Positions 57,291 through 64,000 of a DNA stretch of 64,000 nucleotides are shown here, one piece after another. The notes below the pieces were generated by a model. It saw only the letters and a program-made list of their open reading frames with translations. It was not told where the DNA came from and made no database searches. How positions within the stretch are numbered: the first letter of the stretch is position 1; the number at the start of each line of letters is the position of its first letter. Made by a program: the position numbers and the translations under genes. Source of the DNA: Cornus controversa (taxonomy: Eukaryota > Streptophyta > Magnoliopsida > Cornales > Cornaceae); NCBI GenBank assembly GCA_026545225.1, contig CM048850.1, forward strand, positions 23,982,297 to 24,046,296, given 5' to 3'.

Positions 57291-57494
57291 TGTTAGAAAT
57301 GAAGAAAGAGAATTGTATTGATAGAATTGATATATTATGAACAATACATAAAAGCCTATTTATAAGCACATAATTTTGAAGGCTTAGTAAACTTAGGAGA
57401 CAAGAAATCCTAGTCCTAGACGGTTTAGGAGAAGGTGAAAGAAACCTATTAGGAAAAGATATATAATCTATATTAGGAAATATATAATCTAACA
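57291..57494 (-). mobile_element. Copia 5' LTR, reference copy
   Basis: 204 bp from TGTTAGATTATATATT (57494) to TTCATTTCTAACA (57291), with TATAAATAG at about 57356-57364. It is directly followed by the primer-binding site. The LTRs upstream of the OXS3-like and B3 genes and inside the receptor-kinase pseudogene were assigned to this family by comparison. ATGCTAGTG flanks the whole remnant at 57084-57092 and 57498-57506. Confidence 0.9.
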
Positions 57495-57506
57495 CCAATG
57501 CTAGTG

Positions 57507-58606
57507 AAGAAAAGGAATAATTGTTCGAAAACTTACACATGTACCACTTCACGAGACTCCGACTTGCGATTGGTGTTTTATTCACTCTACCATGCATCTT
57601 CATAAAAATCAGGACTCTCACACACTCGCAACCTTCTGCGAGGCTATATCTCTCTATTCTCTCCTTGGTGCCTTTTGCACCCACTCTATGAGTCAGTGGC
57701 GCTTTGCACCTTCTCTATCTTTTTCCTTTCACACTTGATGGATGCATACGTAACTGTCATTCACGTTTATTTTCGCTTCCACACACCATCTTTATTCCCT
57801 TTTTTTTCTTTTTTTTCAAAAGGTTAAGCAAATCTATATATGAAGAAATAATTACAAGAAGGCCCATTTGGCAAAGGCTAAGAAGCCCAAACTATACAAC
57901 CACACACAAAACTTGACTTTTATTTTTCCATTCACACTGCACACCACACACTTTTCTTTGTGTTTCATAGACACAACCCATGTATGTAACATATGACATC
58001 ATGTTGAAATACTAGAACACTATTAAATTGAGAATACAACACCTTTACGTAGTTGCATTGTTAATTTAAAGTTGTTGCATTGTCAATTTAAACGCACACG
58101 ACAAAACACAACATAGAGAGGAACAAGTGAGGATATTGTGATCCCGATAAAGAGTGAAGAAATTAGAGAGAGAGAGAGAGAAAACCAATTACTTTACTTC
58201 CTTTTGGACCAAAAATATGAATGGTTGCATTTTCAATGTAAATGTGTTACATCATTGTTGCATGGCTTTTGCATATGTGATGTAGCACTACTACATTGTT
58301 GATTCAATAGTGCACAAAATGAGCACAAAATGGGTGAAGAACAGGAGAGGATGCCCTACATCCATCGTAATCGAATCTACTGTATTTCATTCTCACTTAT
58401 TCTCTGGCATCTGCCCCGCCCTGGCCGGCCCCATCCATCCCCCCTCTCACTCATTTTTGTAAATGTAATAAACGAAAATATTATAAATTAAAATGAAGTT
58501 CTTATATATTTAATTTTTTTTTATCTTATTATTCTTCAACAACGTGCCTCCTCAACTGAATTCCTTCCTGGCTCCACACTTGATTGGAAAAAATATCAAC
58601 TTCATA
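57507..58606. other. No gene recognised
   Basis: A frame at 57704-57916 has no known domain. Non-coding tracts include (GA)n at 58164-58181 and a C-rich patch at 58410-58446. Confidence 0.45.
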
Positions 58607-58895
58607 TAAATGTATCTCCTTTGCCAGAAATAGACCATGCACCAAAAAGTAGCCTTATCTCAACTGCAAAGTGGTATAAAAAAATTGAAAGTTCTCAAGT
58701 AAAATAAGGCTTCTAAAGTTGGGCTTAATTATATCAAGGTTAGTTTTCACTATTAATTTATAATTGTATTTTGCATAATCTTGCTGCATTTAGGCTATCT
58801 GGTCACCATGGCAAATTCTAGACTGGAGGGAATGAAACAGACTGACTTGCATTACTCGCATTCAAGGTCAAAATAACCAATGATCCAATCCAAGT

Positions 58896-58997
58896 ATTGA
58901 GCTCATGGCATGGCGTTACTTGCAGTCACCAACACAATTGGTCGTTATTGAGCTCATGGCATGGCGTTACTTGCAGTCACCAACACAATTGGTCGTT
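58896..58997 (+). repeat. 51-bp tandem duplication in the receptor-kinase fragment
   Basis: ATTGAGCTCATGGCATGGCG to AATTGGTCGTT occurs at 58896-58946 and 58947-58997. 51 bp is 17 codons, so the frame is unchanged. Absent from the 14-kb copy. Confidence 0.95.
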
Positions 58998-59074
58998 TGC
59001 TCCAGAACAATAGCTTGAACCATGTCATGCCTCCAGAATTGGTCATTTGAAAAGACTACATGAGTTGCAGCTAA

Positions 59075-59219
59075 GCAATTGTTAGAAATAGTGAGACAAT
59101 TGTATAGATTGAATTGAATTATCTTGTGAACAATACATAAAGGCTATTTATAAGCACATAATCTTGGAGACTAGAAATTTTAGTCCTAGATAGGAAAATA
59201 TATATAATCTAACAAGAAT
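59075..59219 (-). mobile_element. Solo copia LTR in receptor-kinase exon, copy 2
   Basis: LTR 59080-59214 (135 bp), at the same site as 14374-14508. Flanks GCAAT and AGAAT. The shared site shows insertion before duplication of the fragment. Confidence 0.85.
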
Positions 59220-59521
59220 AATTCAATTGAAGATGAAATTCAAGCCAACATATCTGGTTGCTCTACCCTCATTATCTTTGCTATTATTTACAACAGTGTG
59301 GTAGGTAAAATTCCTGTAGAGCTTGGCTCCTTGTCAAAGCTTGAAGTAATTCATATTGCTAGTAACATGTAATATAACGGGAGGTATCCCTTTTTCTTTG
59401 GGGGGAATTTATCACCCTTTCAAGAATTAATCTATTATTGGTTAAGTGAAAACAATCTTAGTGGTAGCATCCCTTCTAGCTTTGGGAAATGGAAGAAATT
59501 GGTACTTATGAATCTTAGTCA

Positions 59522-60282
59522 AATCCAACCTCAAGTGTTCGAGCTCGGCTTGGTCAGGTTCACGAGCTTTTCGAGCTCGGCTCGAAACTCGTATAGAGAT
59601 ACATATATTACACACACATGCACAGATCTATCATACACATATTACACACGCATATGCAGAATGCACATATCTGTCTAAAACTAAATTTCCATCAAAAGAA
59701 ATTTCATACAAAATTATAAAAAGTAGAAATACCTGGAAAATCACCGATCTCGTCAAAGCCACTACTCCGATCTCGCCAAAGCCATCGTCACCGTCCTCCC
59801 GTGCCACGAGAGAGAGAGGGACTTAGGATGTAGTCGTGAGTTGGGACTTAGGATGTAGAGAGATGAGTGCGGGCCTTGCGGCTAGGGTTGAGAGTAATTG
59901 AGTGGTTAAAGAATATATATAGATGGGCTTTCAAAACATGGGCTTAGGTTTGAGCTATGTTAATGCTCTTGGACATGGTCCATTTTATTTTTAAAAAGTT
60001 TGGCAATGCATTTTGTTGATTTGGTTGGGCTGGGCTAAAGTTATAAGTTTAAAAGAATATGTTCATTATTTGTGGCTGTTCTAAACAAATTGTCGCTAAG
60101 CCAATTATTTTTGACGGTTTTCAAGAAAGTGTCGGTATTCTTAGTCATTTTCGGCGGTTTAAAATAAACCGCTAGAATTCTTAGTCATTTCTGACGGTTT
60201 TTAAAAACTGCCGGTAATGACTTCAAATTTCCGGCACTTCCAATACCACATGTCAAAAACCGCTGAAAAATATGTTGTAGTG
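59522..60282 (-). mobile_element. CACTA element end, copy 3
   Basis: Matches 12056-12837. It keeps an intact CACTACAACATA terminus at 60282 and the GGCGGTTT subterminal repeats. The interior beyond 59522 has been replaced by the receptor-kinase fragment. Confidence 0.65.
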
Positions 60283-61410
60283 TCATGTCCCAATTCTGCG
60301 GATTAATGTATAAGAAAATCATGTGTTATATAGTAGGCAATTTCAGGCACTTTTTTTTCCTTTCTATTTTCTTGAAGAAGTTTATCCGATTAAGTCCTGT
60401 ATTGACAAATTTATCTATTTATTTGAAAAATGAAAGATGAAGGTTATATGGACAAATGAGTGTATGAGATTTTTCAAAAAGACAAAAAAAATAAAATTGA
60501 ATGGTAGCCTGACATATGTGCAAGGAAGCACAGATACGATATGAGTACGACTATATGACAAATTTTAGAAAAAAAACAGAATAAGGATATGGTATGATAC
60601 AACAATTTAAAAAAATAAAAAAATTATACTTCTATATATACATAAAAAAATTAATTTTATGTTATATACATGTATTGTAATTAACATTTCTTTTTAAAAT
60701 ATTATGATTAACGAATAAAAATAAGAATTATAAGTCTCATATTGCATAATTTGCATGAATAAATTTTGTACTAAATCATGATATAAATCTCTATACTTCT
60801 TTTTTTTTTTTAATAAATTTTAAACTTCTCTTAAGATTATACTATAATATTACTCTTAGAAAAGCCATATTTTAATATTCAAAACTTGTTAAAAATGTAT
60901 TCTGAAATATTTGAGAAATATTGGATACGTGATCGAATTATTTGAGAATTATTGCATACGTGCTAGAAATAAAAATACATATATTTTAAAATTATGGATA
61001 TATTTAAGAAGTATTAGACACTTATTTTTAAGTATTAGTATATGAACACAATATAAGTACGTTACTCTTATAGAAGTATCTATTCTCTAATTTTTATTTA
61101 TTTTTTCTTCTTCTTCTTCTTTCTCTTCTTTAAATTTCTTCTCCCTGCACTCATGTATAATATATGTGCAGTAATATATATATATTTTTTCTCTTCTTCT
61201 TCTCAAAATTTATTATTGTAATTTTATATACTTAATGTTTGTATTTTTTGTTTCTAAATTTTTCTTGATTATTGCACTATTAATGCGTTTATATTATTGG
61301 TGCAACAGTAAAATTACTCCATTCAAAAGGATCCAGTGAGAGATAAATTGCGAAACATACTTTCTGACTGTAGCAGAGTGGTACACATTACTTTTTCTCA
61401 TGGCTCATGT
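60283..61410. other. AT-rich flank of CACTA end, copy 3
   Basis: Matches 12838-13938 and 50828-51958. A CTT-rich tract at 61105-61135 is longer than in the other copies. No gene. Confidence 0.55.
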
Positions 61411-62061
61411 AATTCTTACAAAACATCTAACCCATTGAGAGTCTCTCCCTGATGGAGAAAGACTTGAGAAAGAACCTATTTTATTATAGATTCTTAACCG
61501 CATAAAGTTTTTCCAGTGAGATCAAAAACTGACTTTTGAAAGACACAATGTAGACTTTAGAAAGTGAAGAGAAAGACTTTGGAAAGTGACAAAAAGACTT
61601 TAGAAAGAAAAAACTATACAAAATATCACGGAACAAAACTAGAAATATGAAATTTAATCAATCAATGTTATGACACGGAGTAGATATTAGGTGAGCTGGA
61701 CATACCACCACGTTATTGATATGTTCACATACCAATAAAAATACACAATTCAATGACTGTAGTCCGACTCACCCAATATCTTCTCCATGGCTTGGCTCAA
61801 TTCTCTGGTACATAGTAGGGTTATCTTGTCAAGCTGGTGCCCAGCATTCCAAGTCAAGGGTTGCATCAACTCTGTATCAATTCTTATCAATAATCACTTT
61901 ATTCCTAGTGCACAACTGTCCATTTCTGATGTTATTACAATTATTTGGGATGGTGCATTGAACCCATCAATAAGAAAAATTGGGTTTTCCAATTATGATG
62001 AGTCACGAGTGGTGCTTATGATTTTGATAATTCTATATCCTTTTTCTATGAATGTAGATGT
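61411..62061 (+). other. Unidentified segment, open-frame copy
   Basis: Counterpart of 51959-52640. The frame WCPAFQVKGCINSVSILI, HFIPSAQLSISDVITII and KIGFSNYDESRVV is open here and runs into the kinase fragment. The family was not recognised, so a chance open frame is possible. Confidence 0.4.
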
Positions 62062-62347
62062 AGACTATGCTAAGATGGCATTGCCAGAGAGAATAGTCGG
62101 TATTGCAGATCTAGTGCTTCTTCAACAAGGAGAAGAGGGGGAGACGAGCACAAGCATCAACAATAGTCGCTATCAGAGACACAATATTAGCAATCATAAA
62201 ATTCACGAGTGTTTGGTTTTGATATTTTGAATTGGTTTTGCCTGTTCAATAGAATCACCAGCTGAACGATTGGATATCAGTGATGTTGTAACTAAGTTGC
62301 ATGCTATTAGGGACAATCTTTTTGAAACACGTCGAGGTAGAAGATAA
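62062..62347 (+). pseudogene. C-terminal end of an LRR receptor kinase domain
   Basis: The frame reads DYAKMALPERIVGIADLVLL, then KIHECLVLIF, a TGA stop in place of Arg, IGFACSIESPAERLDISDVV and TKLHAIRDNLFETRRGRR before TAA at 62345. This is the last part of the kinase (aH-aI helices and tail) of subfamily XII LRR receptor kinases, which normally reads FRIGLACSxESPxERxxI. The catalytic loop and activation segment are absent. It may be the missing end of the receptor gene whose LRRs lie at 58794-59518 and 14139-14960. Confidence 0.75.
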
Positions 62348-62971
62348 TTACAACTGCAATTCAATCATAAGTAAGCTAGGTATGACCCCATCTCGTGTGT
62401 GCTTGCATTTCTATGCTATGATTGCCATAAGTAACAAATTTAATTTGCTCAAGTAGTACAAAGAAGATGCTCACTTCACAAATAAATATTAGTTTTCTAT
62501 AATTTCTTGTTATTTTCCTTTGCTTCATGTATTGGAAATTTTCTTCTCTATTGTACTATTTTTTATTGTCTACTTCTATTTTTGGATGGTCATAGCTTTC
62601 CCCTCCTTATTTCTATTACCAATTATTACAATAACTTCATTAATGAATGTGAAATACTTTAAATTCAGAATTTCACAAGAGTAGCAGCTACAACATATAT
62701 GTTGATATCAACTAACGATCAAGGTTGTAAAAATTGGTTTCGCGAGAAAGTCTCATTGTATTTTTGGACTGGATTCACAAAATGTGGAGGTAAAATGCAC
62801 TGTATATTTCTATGCTTAATGTTGTTTCGTGTACATAGAAAATCAATTCTCGGTGAATTCTTCATTGGGATATCAAGAATTTTACTTGGCAAGGGTTATC
62901 GGTTCTATCCTTTCGTATGTGGTTAAGCTAAACCTAGACACCCTGCTGTTATCACCCTAGACTTTAAGAGG
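62348..62971. other. 3' flank of kinase fragment, no gene recognised
   Basis: A frame at 62699-62926 (STNDQGCKNWFREKVS) has no known domain. The OXS3 block's left edge begins near 62972. Confidence 0.45.
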
Positions 62972-63469
62972 GTGCTTCTTATTAGGCGGTCTTCTACCGT
63001 GTGGATACAAAGGAGGAAAACAGTGCGTAGGTGGTGCTGAGTTTGAGTTGGAGCATTCACTTTCATGTAAGTGCTCAAAATCGTAAAGGGACAAACGATT
63101 GAGACAGGAACACTTAATAATCTCTTTTCGTTACTGTAACTGCTCAAAAATGTATAAGGACAAATGATTAAAACAAAAACACATGATAATCTCTTTCCAA
63201 TATCCTTGAATGTAATAAAACTAAAAGTCCAAAAGTCCTATTTTTCTTCTTTTCTTTCTCTATTTATAGCTTCCTTCCTTTTGTCTTTTTCCTTTCTCTT
63301 CTTCGCATCCGAAGGATAGATATTTCTTCTTTGCGGCAGAAGGTGGCTCGAGTTGATGATCATGTCGGGTTAAGTCTATGTTGTTCGTCGGGCCCACGTC
63401 GTTGTGGTTGGGGTACAATTTGGGGTAGTAAGGTGTGTGGGCTTAGTGGGTTTAGTTGGTTTAGTGGGC
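62972..63469. repeat. OXS3 block left flank, copy 4
   Basis: It starts TGCTTCTTATTAGGCGGTCTTC and matches 3501-3916. It contains the in-frame phrase ending KEENSA-stop (EEEDSA in copy 1), possibly the last codons of a convergent gene. It holds the GTGGG/GGGTTTA-rich stretch 63430-63540 that was deleted from copies 1 and 2. Confidence 0.7.
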
Positions 63470-64000
63470 TTAGCTTCGGAGAGGTGCTGGGTTTGTGGGT
63501 TGGGTTTGGTGATATAGGCCTAGTGTTTGGGGGGGTCCACATTGGGGGTCCACATTATTGCATTCAAAGCTGCTCATAGTTGCTGCCAGATTCGATGCAC
63601 TTCTATTGGAGTTGGCAGCTCTCTTTGACATCCCACCACTACTATTACTCAAAGGATAGCTACGATTCTTGTTAAAGAAAATGTTGTGAGAGAGCAAATT
63701 CTTGCCTTTCCTTGTATAGGCATTTTACTACTTGGCAATGTCTTTGATGTAAGAATAAGATGAGGCATCTACAAGAATAGTAAAAGATTTCGACTTGCCA
63801 CAGTAGAGCTTAGATATGCCATTCTTCATCGGTAAGACTTCCTCCAAGGAATCCATAGTGTCCAATGATCCTTTATACGAGCTCTGAACCTCACCGTCGC
63901 TAGAGTCCCATCGCCATCCGTCGCCCCACCGGACGAATCATTATCCCTCCCAATCGACGACGAGCTGGATGACTCCAACTCCTCCTTAAGCTCTTGTACT
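63470..64000 (-). pseudogene. OXS3-like, copy 4 (stops and frameshift, runs off the window)
   Basis: It keeps the longest C-terminus of the family here: KRAANSNRSASNLAATMSS, FECNNVDPQCGPPQTLGLYH and a stop at 63470. It is inactive: DIAK is followed by tandem TAG TAA near 63728, where copy 1 reads S-E, and a one-base deletion near 63908 shifts the frame in the acidic tract. The start codon and promoter lie beyond position 64000. It is useful as the reference for the tail lost in copies 1 and 2. Confidence 0.8.

Larger units (their letters stand above)
58794..59518 (+). pseudogene. LRR receptor kinase fragment, copy 2
   Basis: Same start as 14139: acceptor, then the LRRNT_2 cap with a TGA after NETD, KITNDPIQVLSS and HGVTC. 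A 51-bp tandem duplication and the same LTR follow. Past the LTR, EIPANISGCSTL, ASNM and then GGIPFFFGGNLSPFQELIYY and LSENNLSGSIPSSFGKW extend farther than copy 1, which has an internal deletion here. The fragment ends at LVLMNLSQ, where it joins the CACTA-end repeat at 59519. No kinase part. Confidence 0.8.

Noticed and set aside
63360..63579. A Gly/Trp-rich or Pro-rich small protein
   Set aside because: Low-complexity GTGGG/GGGTTTA DNA next to the OXS3 tail gives open frames on both strands. No family match.

Overview
The window is AT-rich eudicot plant nuclear DNA. This rests on plant-specific gene families (OXS3-like, B3, DOG1, LRR receptor kinase, TIR- and CC-type NB-LRR), plant Ty1/copia and Ty3/gypsy LTRs, CACTA, hAT and MITE elements, and many (TA)n tracts. 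No bacterial or organellar genes, rRNA or CRISPR were seen, and no tRNA was recognised by eye. The species cannot be fixed from the sequence.

Layout. Positions 1-3510 hold a WD40 exon fragment and a truncated DOG1 gene. A block at about 3501-13938 follows: an OXS3-like gene on the minus strand under a copia-LTR promoter, a stub of a gypsy LTR, and an interval with CACTA-type sequence at both edges holding a small Ala-rich exon, a TNL LRR exon and a LINE reverse-transcriptase fragment. The same block, in the same orientation, returns at about 40467-51958. Parts of it return again at 52992-53911 and 59522-61410, and another OXS3 copy runs off the right edge. Between the two full blocks lie a broken Xa21/EFR-type receptor kinase (14139-14960), three near-identical 117-residue B3-domain genes each directly downstream of an LTR (16787, 26486, 35422), two CC-NB-LRR LRR fragments, Tat-like and other gypsy LTR remnants, several MITEs, and a duplicated 1.4-2 kb intergenic segment. 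A truncated gene of unknown function (39737) abuts the second block. From 52 kb on there is a nearly complete 2.8 kb gypsy LTR, a copia 5' LTR with primer-binding site, a second receptor-kinase fragment, and the end of a kinase domain.

The features that look able to act as genes are the three B3 genes and OXS3-like copy 1. All four have the same LTR family directly upstream, in sense orientation, with a TATAAATAG box. Most other coding sequence is fragmentary. The window reads as a transposon-driven gene-shuffling region in which one LTR family may have become the promoter of two unrelated small regulatory gene families. No wholly new molecular system was identified; the LTR-driven B3 and OXS3 families are the best candidates for something undescribed.
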